From positions 1 through 18,367 of the forward strand of contig CAJVZA010000037.1 in assembly GCA_913009315.1 (NCBI GenBank): a stretch of DNA of 18,367 nt, given 5' to 3'. Positions 7,068 to 14,734 of this stretch are shown here, piece by piece. Numbering within the stretch: position 1 is the first letter of the stretch; every line of letters begins with the position of its first letter. Origin of the DNA: an uncultured Hippea sp. Lineage in GTDB: Bacteria > Campylobacterota_A > Desulfurellia > JAADFJ01. The position numbers were made by a program, and so were the translations under genes. The notes beneath the pieces are model-generated. The model worked only from the letters and a program-made list of their open reading frames with translations, did not search any database and was not told the DNA's origin.

Positions 7068-7952
7068 GTGAACTATTTTATTCAGCTCATTGTTAGTGGA
7101 GTTGTGCTGGGCAGCATATATGCACTTATTGCTTTAGGCTTTGTATTAATATACAAGGCGACAAGAGTACTGAATTTTGCACAAGGTGAACTTCTTATGG
7201 CTGGAGCCTATATAGCATTTGCTCTTACAGTTCAGCTGCATATCCCGTTTTGGAGTGCTTTTTTTATTGCGATGCTTTTGTGTGCGCTTCTCGGCCTTAT
7301 TATCGAAATTCTGATTTTGAAACCGCTTATAGGAGAACCGATTATCTCAATTGTAATGATAACAATAGGTTTATCGATAGTGCTGAAGGCAATTGTCGAG
7401 ATGATCTGGGGCACGGAAACGAGAGTATATCCGGCGATATTTTCGACCCAGCCAATAACTTTGGGGGCTATAAGTGTATCAAAAAGCTCTCTGTTTTCTT
7501 TGGGAGCAGCCATAACGTTGTTTATTATATTCCATCTCTTTTTCAAATTTTCATCAACAGGCATAGCTATGAGAGCAGTAGCGGATGATCAGCAGGCGGC
7601 GCAATCGATGGGAATCAACATAAAAAAGATATTTGCAATAAGCTGGATGGTGGCGGCTCTGGTTGCCGGTATAGGAGGTATCCTGATAGGCAATATGAAC
7701 GGAATTAATGTTTCTTTGGGGATGTTCGGTCTGAAGGTTTTTCCTGCAGTTATACTTGGCGGACTTGACAGTGTTCCGGGTGCAATTATAGGAGGTATAA
7801 CAATTGGAGTACTGGAAAGTCTATCAGGCGGATATTTGGATCCTCTTGTGGGCGGAGGAGTAAAAATGGTAGCCCCATTTGCTATTTTGCTTGTAATTCT
7901 TTTGATTAAACCGTACGGACTGTTCGGAACCGAAGAGATAGAGAAGGTATAA
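7068..7952 (+). CDS. livH: HAAT ABC transporter permease LivH
   Basis: Inner-membrane permease of 294 aa with about eight hydrophobic segments and the LivH signature near the N-terminus (GVVLGSIYALIALGFVLIYK, then FAQGELLMAGAYIA). The cytoplasmic coupling region GIAMRAVADDQQAAQSMGI contacts the ATPase in this family. The C-terminal GGLDSVPGAIIGG is also typical. The start is the GTG at 7068, supported by AGGAG at 7056-7060. It lies 15 bp after the acyl-CoA synthetase and 1 bp before livM. It forms the heterodimeric channel with LivM. Confidence 0.95.
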   Translation: MNYFIQLIVSGVVLGSIYALIALGFVLIYKATRVLNFAQGELLMAGAYIAFALTVQLHIPFWSAFFIAMLLCALLGLIIEILILKPLIGEPIISIVMITIGLSIVLKAIVEMIWGTETRVYPAIFSTQPITLGAISVSKSSLFSLGAAITLFIIFHLFFKFSSTGIAMRAVADDQQAAQSMGINIKKIFAISWMVAALVAGIGGILIGNMNGINVSLGMFGLKVFPAVILGGLDSVPGAIIGGITIGVLESLSGGYLDPLVGGGVKMVAPFAILLVILLIKPYGLFGTEEIEKV

Positions 7953-7953
7953 A

Positions 7954-9003
7954 ATGGCTATAAAATGTGGAATATTTAAAACATCATACAGATCCGATAT
8001 GGCAATGTGGCAAACAAAAAACAGTCGATTCTGGATGGCTCTGTTCTTTATAGGCCTGATAGTGTTTCCATTTTTTGTAAGTAAATATTTTCTTTATATG
8101 GCAAACATTATTGCAATCGGAGTGATTGCTGCAGTTGGCCTTAATATCTTAACCGGCTTTGCCGGACAGATTTCTTTGGGACATGGTGCATTTATAGGCG
8201 TAGGGGCATATTTTGCCGGATATCTTACAAGTCAGTTCAATATAAATTTTATACCGGCTTTTATTGCAGGAGGCCTGGTAACAGCAGTTGTCGGAATGTT
8301 TTTCGGTCTTCCGTCGCTGAGGCTTAAAGGGTTTTATCTTGCCATAGCAACAATGGCTGCGCAGTTTATACTCGCATTCGTGTTTATACACCTGCGTTCT
8401 GTCACAGGCGGAAGTCAGGGAATGATAGTGTCGCCTCCTGAAATTGCCGGATTTTCGTTTGATTCCGATTTCAGATATTACTTTTTATCAATCGGAACTG
8501 CAATAGTTATGACTTTGGCGGCAAAAAATCTGATCAGAGGCAAATTTGGAAGAGCATTTATGGCAATACGGGATAACTATATAGCGGCAAAAACTATGGG
8601 CGTAAATATATTTCTTTATAAAATCATTGCGTTTGGCATATCATCATTTTACGCCGGAATAGCAGGGGCACTTTGGGCTCACTATATTCAAATCATTACA
8701 CCCGAACATTTTACATTTTCAGTTTCGATAGAATATCTTGCAATAATTATAATCGGCGGACTTGGAAGTCTTCTCGGTACTGTTTTTGGAACAATCTTTA
8801 TTATGGTTCTGCCTGAATTTTTGAGATTTATAAACGGAATAGTCTCTTTGCATTATCCTATGCTTGTCAATATGTTTGATGCCATAAGAGAAGGTTCTTT
8901 CGGTCTGGCTATAATCGGTTTTCTTATATTCGAACCTGATGGTCTTGCTGCACGCTGGAAAACCATAAAAAATTACTGGAAATTGTGGCCATATTCATAT
9001 TAA
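7954..9003 (+). CDS. livM: HAAT ABC transporter permease LivM
   Basis: Inner-membrane permease of 349 aa. The N-terminal stretch before the first helix (about 30 residues) is hydrophilic. The LivM signature follows (GLNILTGFAGQISLGHGAFIGVGAY). The coupling loop is GRAFMAIRDNYIAAKTMGVN, and IIIGGLGSLLGTVFG matches the conserved C-terminal region. It starts 1 bp after livH stops. A second ATG at residue 16 (MAMWQTKN) is a possible shorter start. Together with LivH it forms the membrane channel driven by LivG and LivF. Confidence 0.94.
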   Translation: MAIKCGIFKTSYRSDMAMWQTKNSRFWMALFFIGLIVFPFFVSKYFLYMANIIAIGVIAAVGLNILTGFAGQISLGHGAFIGVGAYFAGYLTSQFNINFIPAFIAGGLVTAVVGMFFGLPSLRLKGFYLAIATMAAQFILAFVFIHLRSVTGGSQGMIVSPPEIAGFSFDSDFRYYFLSIGTAIVMTLAAKNLIRGKFGRAFMAIRDNYIAAKTMGVNIFLYKIIAFGISSFYAGIAGALWAHYIQIITPEHFTFSVSIEYLAIIIIGGLGSLLGTVFGTIFIMVLPEFLRFINGIVSLHYPMLVNMFDAIREGSFGLAIIGFLIFEPDGLAARWKTIKNYWKLWPYSY

Positions 9004-9084
9004 GGGTAACTTTATCAATCCATGAACGATCATCTTGGCCTCGAATCGGGAGCACCCGAAATTAATAGAGATATCCTTAAAAAT

Positions 9085-9094
9085 AAAGGAGGTG
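9085..9094 (+). promoter_or_regulatory. Orphan perfect Shine-Dalgarno sequence
   Basis: AAAGGAGGTG, continuing with A at 9095, is complementary to the usual bacterial 16S rRNA 3' end over about eleven bases, yet no ATG, GTG or TTG follows at normal spacing. It lies 66 nt upstream of the binding-protein ATG, between livM and that gene. It may be a ribosome standby or pausing site, or a leftover from a rearrangement. Confidence 0.45.
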
Positions 9095-9132
9095 AACAGC
9101 TTACACAGAAAGGGGAAGGAGTGAGAATTAAA

Positions 9133-9176
9133 AAAAAGATTTTATCGAAGGGGGTAAAAATGAAAAAGATTTTATC
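9133..9176 (+). repeat. 14-nt direct repeat at the binding-protein start
   Basis: AAAAAGATTTTATC occurs at 9133-9146 and 9163-9176, 30 bp (ten codons) apart and in the same frame. Each copy follows a purine-rich ribosome-binding-like stretch (GGGGAAGGA before GTG at 9121; AAGGGGG before ATG at 9160). This looks like a duplicated translation-initiation region. Confidence 0.6.
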
Positions 9177-10317
9177 AGTTAGTCTGTTTTTAGCATCGAT
9201 ATTGTTTGTTTTTGCATTAAACGGCAATGCAGCTTCAATACCGATCGGAGGTATTTGGGATATGACGGGACCTACAGGTGATGTGGGTGCGCCTTATGCA
9301 ACTGCGCAGAGAAATTATATCAGTTATGTAAACTCTCATGGAGGAATTAACGGGAAAAAGATTGCTCTGTTCGGCGAGGATTACGCGTATAAAATTCCTG
9401 CTGCTGTGGCATTATACAAAAGACTGACAGAAAAACATGTTTTGGCAATTCTTGGATGGGGTACCGGTGATACTGAGGCACTTAGCCGCTTTATCGCAAG
9501 AGATAAAATTCCTTATATCTCGGCATCATATTCGGAAGGATTATCAAATGTAAAAAAAGCTCCGTACAATTTTCCGGGAGCCGTTACCTACTCTGATCAG
9601 GCGAGAATTGCGCTGGCATTTATAAAAAGTCACTATAAAGGCAGCGGCAATCCTAAGGTGGCATTACTTTACAATGACAAGGGATTTGGAAGATCTCCCA
9701 TAAATGATGCAAAGAAATACGCAAAAAAAATAGGTGTAAATATTGTAGATGATGAGATTGTTCCTTTGAGAGCCCTGGATGTCACAAGTCAGCTTTTAAG
9801 CATGAAAAAGCATGGAGCGCAATATGCGCTTATTCAGGAAACCATAATGGCCACATCCACAATTCTTAAAGACGCAAAAAAACTTGGAATAAAAACAAAA
9901 TTTTTTGCGTTAAACTGGGCAGCCAACGAAAAACTTCTCGCACTTGCAGGTTCCGCAGCCGAAGGTTTGTACTGGACATCTCCGTTCTCTCTGTGGACAG
10001 ACACAAATCTGAAAGGAATACGTTTTGTTCACAAGGTAAGCAAGCTGTACAACGGAAACAAGGCTCAATCGGTAAATTATATTCAGGGATTTATTGCCGC
10101 TTATACGCTCGTTCAAGCGTTAAAAAAAGCGGATAAAGAGGGAAGGTTAAACGGTCCTGGAATAAAGTATGCACTTGAGCATAACAAATTTCCCAATGGC
10201 GGATTGTCCGCTCCCGCGTCTTATAGTCCAAAGCTTCATAAATTTGCAACTAAACTTAGAATATATCAAGTTCAAAACGGTAAATTTGTTCCTGTAACAG
10301 GTTATATTTCTCCATAA
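9160..10317 (+). CDS. Periplasmic substrate-binding protein of the HAAT transporter
   Basis: Type I periplasmic binding protein (LivK-like, 385 aa). A Sec signal peptide covers residues 1-25 (MKK, a hydrophobic core, then NGNAA-S); there is no lipobox cysteine, so the mature protein should be soluble. The mature part opens with IPIGGIWDMTGPTGDVGAPY, the usual first strand and ligand loop, and has FGEDY and the GWGTGDTEAL region. The frame is open from 9022, but the ATG at 9160 has a GGGGG-rich ribosome-binding site at 9148-9153 and starts a normal signal peptide. A GTG at 9121 would add 13 basic residues. The substrate is uncertain: the family binds branched-chain amino acids, aromatic acids, amides and urea. 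The neighbouring CoA ligases favour a carboxylic acid, by inference only. Confidence 0.92.
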   Translation: MKKILSVSLFLASILFVFALNGNAASIPIGGIWDMTGPTGDVGAPYATAQRNYISYVNSHGGINGKKIALFGEDYAYKIPAAVALYKRLTEKHVLAILGWGTGDTEALSRFIARDKIPYISASYSEGLSNVKKAPYNFPGAVTYSDQARIALAFIKSHYKGSGNPKVALLYNDKGFGRSPINDAKKYAKKIGVNIVDDEIVPLRALDVTSQLLSMKKHGAQYALIQETIMATSTILKDAKKLGIKTKFFALNWAANEKLLALAGSAAEGLYWTSPFSLWTDTNLKGIRFVHKVSKLYNGNKAQSVNYIQGFIAAYTLVQALKKADKEGRLNGPGIKYALEHNKFPNGGLSAPASYSPKLHKFATKLRIYQVQNGKFVPVTGYISP

Positions 10318-10347
10318 TTAGAATCTGTCAATCGATATAATAAGTTC

Positions 10348-10382
10348 AGCGGACAGCCGGTCGGTTTCCACGGCTGTCCGCT
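10348..10382 (+). promoter_or_regulatory. GC-rich intra-operon hairpin after the binding-protein gene
   Basis: A perfect 12-bp stem, AGCGGACAGCCG (10348-10359) with CGGCTGTCCGCT (10371-10382), around an 11-nt loop. It is much more GC-rich than its surroundings. The stem is followed by A-rich sequence rather than a T-run, so it is not a standard terminator. It sits in the only larger gap before livF. The likely role, by analogy with malE-malF-type intergenic hairpins, is to protect the upstream mRNA 3' end so that the binding protein is made in excess over the ATPase. Confidence 0.75.
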
Positions 10383-10406
10383 CTAAAAAATAATACGGGT
10401 GAGGAT

Positions 10407-11198
10407 GTGCTAAAGATTAAAAATATTGAAGTTGTATATGATGATGTAATTTTAGTCCTGAGAGGGATGTCCATTGAGGCAAAAAAAGGATCCATAACTG
10501 TTTTGCTCGGCTCAAACGGGGCAGGCAAAAGCACGACACTTAAAGCAATATCGGGTCTTCTTAAATCCGAAGAAGGCAAGATCACAGATGGTGATATACT
10601 CTTTGAAAACAGGTCTCTAAAAAATAAAAATCCGGAGGAAATTGTCAGTGCCGGCATATTCCAGGTTATGGAAGGAAGAAGAATTTTTGGAACTCTGACA
10701 ACGGAAGAAAATCTCAAGGTGGCCGGATACTGCCGCAAATACGGCAAAAAAATATTAAAAGGCAAAATCGAAAAGATATATGAATATTTTCCGCATTTAA
10801 AAGAAAGGCGAGAGATAAGAGCCGGATATCTGTCGGGTGGAGAGCAGCAAATGCTCGCAATAGGAAGAGCTCTGATATCGGAGCCTAAAATGATTTTGCT
10901 TGATGAACCCTCACTTGGTCTTGCTCCGCTTTTAGTTAAAGAACTCTTTAAAATCATAGAACGCATAAATCGAATTGATAAAATTACAATTTTGCTGGTC
11001 GAACAAAACGCCGATATTGCGCTTTCGATTGGCAGCTATGGGTATATTATGGAGAACGGAAAGGTTGTGCTTGAGGGCAGCTGCGCTAAATTACGGGAAA
11101 ACGAGGATGTTAAAGAATTTTATCTGGGAATATCGGCAGAAGGGAAGAAAAGTTTTAAAAATGTAAAACATTACAGGAGAAGAAAAAGATGGCTTTGA
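10407..11198 (+). CDS. livF: HAAT-family ABC transporter ATP-binding protein LivF
   Basis: Second ATPase subunit, 263 aa. It has Walker A GSNGAGKST (35-43), signature LSGGEQQ (142-148), Walker B MILLDEP (162-168) with SLGLAP, and an H-loop region in LLVEQN, where the usual His is Gln as is normal for LivF. It is about 25 residues longer than stand-alone LivF, with a basic C-terminal tail at 245-263 (KSFKNVKHYRRRKRWL). I recall similar tails in LivF proteins encoded next to PaaK-like ligases; this is from memory. The start is the GTG at 10407, with a GGTGAGGA-type ribosome-binding region just upstream. The 3' end overlaps the ligase start by 10 bp. Confidence 0.93.
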   Translation: MLKIKNIEVVYDDVILVLRGMSIEAKKGSITVLLGSNGAGKSTTLKAISGLLKSEEGKITDGDILFENRSLKNKNPEEIVSAGIFQVMEGRRIFGTLTTEENLKVAGYCRKYGKKILKGKIEKIYEYFPHLKERREIRAGYLSGGEQQMLAIGRALISEPKMILLDEPSLGLAPLLVKELFKIIERINRIDKITILLVEQNADIALSIGSYGYIMENGKVVLEGSCAKLRENEDVKEFYLGISAEGKKSFKNVKHYRRRKRWL

Positions 11199-12376
11199 GC
11201 CAAACTAAGAATAAAAAGTTCAAATTTATCATAAAGCATGCCTCGCAATTCAGCAAATATTATTCAAATCTTTTTGAAAAATATTCAATTAATTCATCAG
11301 AGATCGAATTGGATAAAATTGAGAAAATACCGATTACTCATAAATCGGAAATGCCTGAACTTCATAAAGATAACCTGCCTTTCGGTAATCTTCTGACAAC
11401 TGAAAAAACCGAACTAAAACATATCTATCTTTCGCCGGGTCCAATTTATGATGCAGAAGGAAGAGAAAAAGATTACTGGGGAATTGAGTATGTATTGAAA
11501 AAATTGGATTTCGGCAGCGGAGACATAGTTCTCAACAGTTTCAGTTATCATTTAACTCCTGCCGGTCTTTTTTTTGATAATGCGTTGGTTGATGCAGGCT
11601 GTACGGTTTTTCCTGCAGGCGTCGGAAACAGCAGTGTTGCTGTGCAGGCAATTTATGATATACCATGCAACGCATTTATCGGAACACCCTCATATCTTTA
11701 CAGCTTGAAGAAAAAATATTACGAGTTTTTTAAAAAACCGTTTCCTATAACAAAGGCAATTGTAGCCGGAGAGCCTGTATCCGAGACAATCAGAAATGAC
11801 TTTAATAAAACAAAGATGGATGTCAGAGGGGTATATGCAACCGCCGAAGCGGGATTGATAGGCTATGAATGCAAAAATTTTCCAGGTTTTCATATAGCTG
11901 ACAGAGTTTTTGTGGAAATTGTTGATGCAAACGGCAAAAAGATTCCGGCAGGAAAATCCGGAGAGGTTGTAATAACACTGCTTTCAAATTATACATATCC
12001 TCTTATACGATACGGCACCGGAGATATAGCCAGATTCATAACATCCGACTGTCACCTGGAAAATGATTTATATCTGCTTTCAAGCATTGAGGGCAGGGTA
12101 GATCAGACGGTAAAAATTAGAGGAATGTTCGTATATCCTTCGGCCGTTAAGGAACTTTTATCAGATTTTAAACAAATAAAAAGAGCGAAACTTGTTGTTG
12201 AGAGAAAACATGAAAGAGATTATGTCATATTATTTCTGGAAATAGAATCGGATATGGATTATAATAAGCTTGTCTTGAACGCAAAAAGAATAATGAAAAT
12301 CAAGATTGACTCTATAAAAAAGGCAAAGATTGATCGCGACGATGATAGATTGATCGAAGACAGAAGAAGATTCTAA
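11189..12376 (+). CDS. PaaK-like AMP-binding enzyme (phenylacetate-CoA ligase family)
   Basis: ANL-superfamily protein of 395 aa, related to phenylacetate-CoA ligase (COG1541) but shorter than PaaK (about 430-440 aa). Recognisable are YATAE (216-220, the YGxTE position), GEVVITLL, PLIRYGTGD (271-279), GR at 302-303, and KIRGMFVYP (309-317), a strong PaaK-family C-terminal-domain signature. The usual glycine-rich ATP loop (SSGTTGxPK) is replaced by LSPGPIYDAEG (81-91), so whether it forms acyl-AMP normally is open. It overlaps livF and is followed 16 bp later by the CBS/ACT gene. Its role could be CoA activation of an imported aromatic or other acid. Confidence 0.85.
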   Translation: MALSQTKNKKFKFIIKHASQFSKYYSNLFEKYSINSSEIELDKIEKIPITHKSEMPELHKDNLPFGNLLTTEKTELKHIYLSPGPIYDAEGREKDYWGIEYVLKKLDFGSGDIVLNSFSYHLTPAGLFFDNALVDAGCTVFPAGVGNSSVAVQAIYDIPCNAFIGTPSYLYSLKKKYYEFFKKPFPITKAIVAGEPVSETIRNDFNKTKMDVRGVYATAEAGLIGYECKNFPGFHIADRVFVEIVDANGKKIPAGKSGEVVITLLSNYTYPLIRYGTGDIARFITSDCHLENDLYLLSSIEGRVDQTVKIRGMFVYPSAVKELLSDFKQIKRAKLVVERKHERDYVILFLEIESDMDYNKLVLNAKRIMKIKIDSIKKAKIDRDDDRLIEDRRRF

Positions 12377-12392
12377 TAGTTGGAGGTAGACA

Positions 12393-13064
12393 ATGTATGT
12401 TAAGAACTGGATGAAAACAGAGGTAATAACTTCGGAGCCGAACGACACATTCTATAAAGTTGCAAAAATCATGAAAGAGAAGAAGATTAGGCATATGCCT
12501 GTTGTGGATAAGCAAAAAATAGTAGGCATGATAAGCGACAGAGATGTGAGATTGGCTTCACCGTCTAACGCAACCAGTCTATCAAAAGGAGAAATCGGGT
12601 ATCTTTTGGAAAAGATAACTGCGGCTGAGATTATGAACCGCCAGCTTTTTACCATCGAACCGGATGCAACCATAGAATATGCCTCGGAGGTGATGAAAGA
12701 ACACAGGATAGGATCACTTCCTGTTGTTGATGATGAGAACAGAATAGTGGGTATAATCTCAACAATAGATATTTTGGAGGCATTCTTCGATGTCATGGGA
12801 GGATCGGCCGAAAGCTACAGATTGACAATACAAACTTCAGATAAAATAGGTGTATTGGCCGAAATTACCAAAATAATAGCCGATCACGAGGGATTCATAA
12901 TAAGCATTGTTACACCATATTACGGCACAAATAGAACAAGAAGGCAGGTAGTTGTCAGAATTCAGGTATCGGATATAAAAGATATTATAGCTGATTTAGA
13001 AAGGCATGATAAAAAGGTCGTCACTATGCATAAATGCAACCTTGACGGATGGCAGCGAACATAA
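12393..13064 (+). CDS. Tandem CBS domains plus C-terminal ACT domain (AcuB-like)
   Basis: Cytoplasmic regulatory protein of 223 aa. CBS1 covers about residues 1-57 (VKNWMKTEVITSEP, then RHMPVVDKQKIVGMISDRDV). CBS2 covers about 76-132 (AAEIMNRQLFTIEPDAT, then RIGSLPVVDDENRIVGIIST). An ACT-like domain covers about 142-210 (RLTIQTSDKIGVLAEITKIIADH). CBS pairs bind adenine nucleotides and ACT domains bind amino acids, so it may sense energy charge together with a transported or related ligand. The start has GGAGGT at 12381-12386. It is the last gene of the operon, 16 bp after the PaaK-like gene. Its stop codon abuts the half palindrome: the last A of TAA is the first base of the repeat arm. Confidence 0.88.
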   Translation: MYVKNWMKTEVITSEPNDTFYKVAKIMKEKKIRHMPVVDKQKIVGMISDRDVRLASPSNATSLSKGEIGYLLEKITAAEIMNRQLFTIEPDATIEYASEVMKEHRIGSLPVVDDENRIVGIISTIDILEAFFDVMGGSAESYRLTIQTSDKIGVLAEITKIIADHEGFIISIVTPYYGTNRTRRQVVVRIQVSDIKDIIADLERHDKKVVTMHKCNLDGWQRT

Positions 13065-13093
13065 TGAGATCACTGCACAATAAACATATTCAC
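13064..13093. repeat. Dispersed palindrome, half copy (copy 2)
   Basis: ATGAGATCACTGCACAATAA (13064-13083) plus loop ACATATTCAC matches the left arm and loop of the complete palindromes at 4234 and 16792. The right arm is missing and is replaced by GG and a T6 run. The arm begins on the last base of the CBS/ACT stop codon. Confidence 0.8.
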
Positions 13094-13111
13094 GGTTTTT
13101 TATGAGGTTTT

Positions 13112-13300
13112 CCGCAGGGCAACTCTGTTAATTCCAAGCGTTCCAAATTGAGAGTTCGAATCAGTCTCATCAAGTGCAAATCGCAGATAGCAACTGGACT
13201 GTTGCCAAAATTTGCAATGCAGAGGAGACGTATTCGGGACTCAAGATGATCGTTTACGGATCAATGGCGTCCGGCAGGGCAATACCTCTGTTTGATAATT
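13112..13300. repeat. Imperfect direct repeats flanking module copy 2
   Basis: CCGCAGGGCAA-CTCTGTT-AATT (13112-13133) recurs as CCGGCAGGGCAA, TAC, CTCTGTT, TGAT, AATT (13271-13300), with three small insertions. The two copies bracket the repeat module at 13147-13262. They could be the ends of a small nonautonomous element or an older target duplication; I did not find them around the other copies. Confidence 0.45.
13147..13262. repeat. Dispersed structured module, copy 2
   Basis: This 116-bp segment aligns end to end with 16956-17071, both starting with ATTGAGAGTT and ending with GGAT plus one base. Shared blocks include AATGCAGAG, ATTCGGG, CTCAAG and ATCGTT. It contains an outer stem TGCAAAT (13175-13181) with ATTTGCA (13210-13216) and an inner hairpin GCAAC/GTTGC. 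It lies in the convergent gap between the CBS/ACT and UbiA genes. The frame across it is not conserved between copies, so it is probably noncoding. Confidence 0.7.
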
Positions 13301-13322
13301 GTAGCCGCTGTCAGCAGAAGAA

Positions 13323-14201
13323 TCAGAGCAGTTCTATCGCAACTGCAATAAGCACAATAGTACCGACAAAACTATTTATATTGAAAAAGGCAGCATAAAT
13401 TTTTCCTTTCTTCATTGATGCCGCCAAAATCTGTTCATAAATTAAAAGAGATCCTATAATTGCAGTAGCAATGTAATAGATAACTCCAAATCCGCTTAAA
13501 ATGCCTGCCGTCACAAGAAATATAAGGCTTATAAAATGAAACAGTTTCGATAACAGAATAGCGCCGTTTTTGCCATACGCCGATGAGGCTGAATAGAGAT
13601 GATGCTTAACATCAAATTCATGGTCAAGCATACTGTAGATCATATCAAAACCGGCAACCCAGAAACTTACCGAAAGTCCAAACATAATGATCGGAAGTGA
13701 AAAATGAGGAGAAATGGCCAAATATGCACCGATCGGTGCCAATCCATCAATAATTCCCAAAAGCAGGTGGCATATTATGCTGAATCGTTTCGTAAATGGG
13801 TATATTATAAAAAGTAACACAACTATAAAAGAAAGTTTGAATACGAGCATATTAATCAGATAAGCAGAAACTTCAAATATTATAAACATGCTTAATGAGA
13901 AAAACCATGCGGATGATTCTTTTATTTGTCCTGAAGGAATTTCACGCTCGCTTGTTCTTGGATTTTGTTTATCGATATTTGCATCTATGATCCTGTTGAG
14001 TGCCATCGCAAGCGAACGAGCTGAAATCATCGCAACAGAAATCAAAATAAAGATTTCGAAATTAGGTAATCCGTTTGCAGCTATCAGCATTCCTACGAAT
14101 GCAAACGGAAGTGCAAAGACCGAATGTGAAAACTTAATCATCCTTAAAAGAGTATTAAATGTTTTTGTAATTTTTTTGATATTATTTGTTAGAATAATCA
14201 T
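13323..14201 (-). CDS. UbiA-family prenyltransferase (probably MqnP/4-hydroxybenzoate type)
   Basis: Integral membrane prenyltransferase of 292 aa with about eight hydrophobic segments. The first Asp-rich motif is N69RIIDANID (N69, D73, D77), followed by PRTSEREIP. The second is YSMLDHEFD (Y189, D193, D197), which binds Mg-prenyl diphosphate. The N-terminus (MIKFSHSVFALPFAFVGML) is characteristic of the 4-hydroxybenzoate polyprenyltransferase/MqnP group rather than MenA or heme O synthase. It would attach the polyprenyl tail to an aromatic acid in quinone synthesis; with an apparently anaerobic host, the futalosine menaquinone route is a plausible setting. The ATG overlaps the pgsA stop (ATGA), so it is the last gene of a four-gene operon. 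No rho-independent terminator is evident downstream. Confidence 0.88.
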   Translation of the reverse strand: MIILTNNIKKITKTFNTLLRMIKFSHSVFALPFAFVGMLIAANGLPNFEIFILISVAMISARSLAMALNRIIDANIDKQNPRTSEREIPSGQIKESSAWFFSLSMFIIFEVSAYLINMLVFKLSFIVVLLFIIYPFTKRFSIICHLLLGIIDGLAPIGAYLAISPHFSLPIIMFGLSVSFWVAGFDMIYSMLDHEFDVKHHLYSASSAYGKNGAILLSKLFHFISLIFLVTAGILSGFGVIYYIATAIIGSLLIYEQILAASMKKGKIYAAFFNINSFVGTIVLIAVAIELL

Positions 14202-14731
14202 ATTTTATTTATTACCTTAAAGTAGTTTATTAGATAGATTATAACAGAAAAAACTGCCAGAATCACTGCAATATAAAGAACGATGGTGCCGAGTTCTCTT
14301 TTCCCCATCAACAAAATTATAAGTGCCGCAAATTGAAATCCCGTCTTAAATTTTCCCCACCAATTGGCAGATATTACTACTCCGGAATCTGCCGCTATTG
14401 CCCTGATGCCGGTAGCCAACAGTTCTCTTGCTACGATAATTATAACAATCCAGCCTGCAATCATATTAATATCCGTCATAGCAATCATGACAGATACAAC
14501 CATTAGTTTATCAGCTACCGGATCAAGCAGTTTCCCGATATTTGTAACCTGGTTTGTCCGTCTTGCAATCTGTCCATCCAGGATATCCGTAAAAATCGCC
14601 AAAACCAGCACAATAATAGTAAGCGTGAAAAACGATTGCTTGTTCTGATATATAAAAATTACAGCCACCGGAATTAGCGCTATTCTCAAAAGCGTTAAGA
14701 TATTAGGAATCGTTACAATTCGGTTTTTCAT
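14198..14731 (-). CDS. pgsA: CDP-diacylglycerol-glycerol-3-phosphate 3-phosphatidyltransferase
   Basis: Inner-membrane enzyme of 177 aa making phosphatidylglycerophosphate, the committed step to phosphatidylglycerol. The CDP-alcohol phosphotransferase motif is complete: D49-x2-D52-G53-x2-A56-R57-x8-G66-x3-D70-x3-D74. The protein has about five to six hydrophobic helices, and its length is normal for PgsA. The N-terminal TIPNILTLLRIALIP is a standard PgsA opening. It lies 3 bp after the transglycosylase gene and overlaps the prenyltransferase start by 4 bp. No strong ribosome-binding site is visible, so translation is probably coupled. Confidence 0.95.
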   Translation of the reverse strand: MKNRIVTIPNILTLLRIALIPVAVIFIYQNKQSFFTLTIIVLVLAIFTDILDGQIARRTNQVTNIGKLLDPVADKLMVVSVMIAMTDINMIAGWIVIIIVARELLATGIRAIAADSGVVISANWWGKFKTGFQFAALIILLMGKRELGTIVLYIAVILAVFSVIIYLINYFKVINKI

Positions 14732-14734
14732 AGT

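Noticed and set aside
9022-9159. 46-residue N-terminal extension of the binding protein
   Set aside because: It would place a hydrophilic stretch before an otherwise normal signal peptide, and the ATG at 9160 has its own ribosome-binding site.
13064-13171. tRNA-like or degenerate tRNA gene: GTTCGAATC near 13154 and ATGAGAT/GTCTCAT ends that could pair
   Set aside because: The T-arm stem does not pair beyond its inner base pair, no D or anticodon arm is recognisable, and the other copies lose the GTTCGAATC core.
13174-13398. 74-codon plus-strand frame across module copy 2
   Set aside because: The homologous stretch at 16981-17071 has stop codons in the same frame and a length change, and the frame runs antisense into the prenyltransferase gene.
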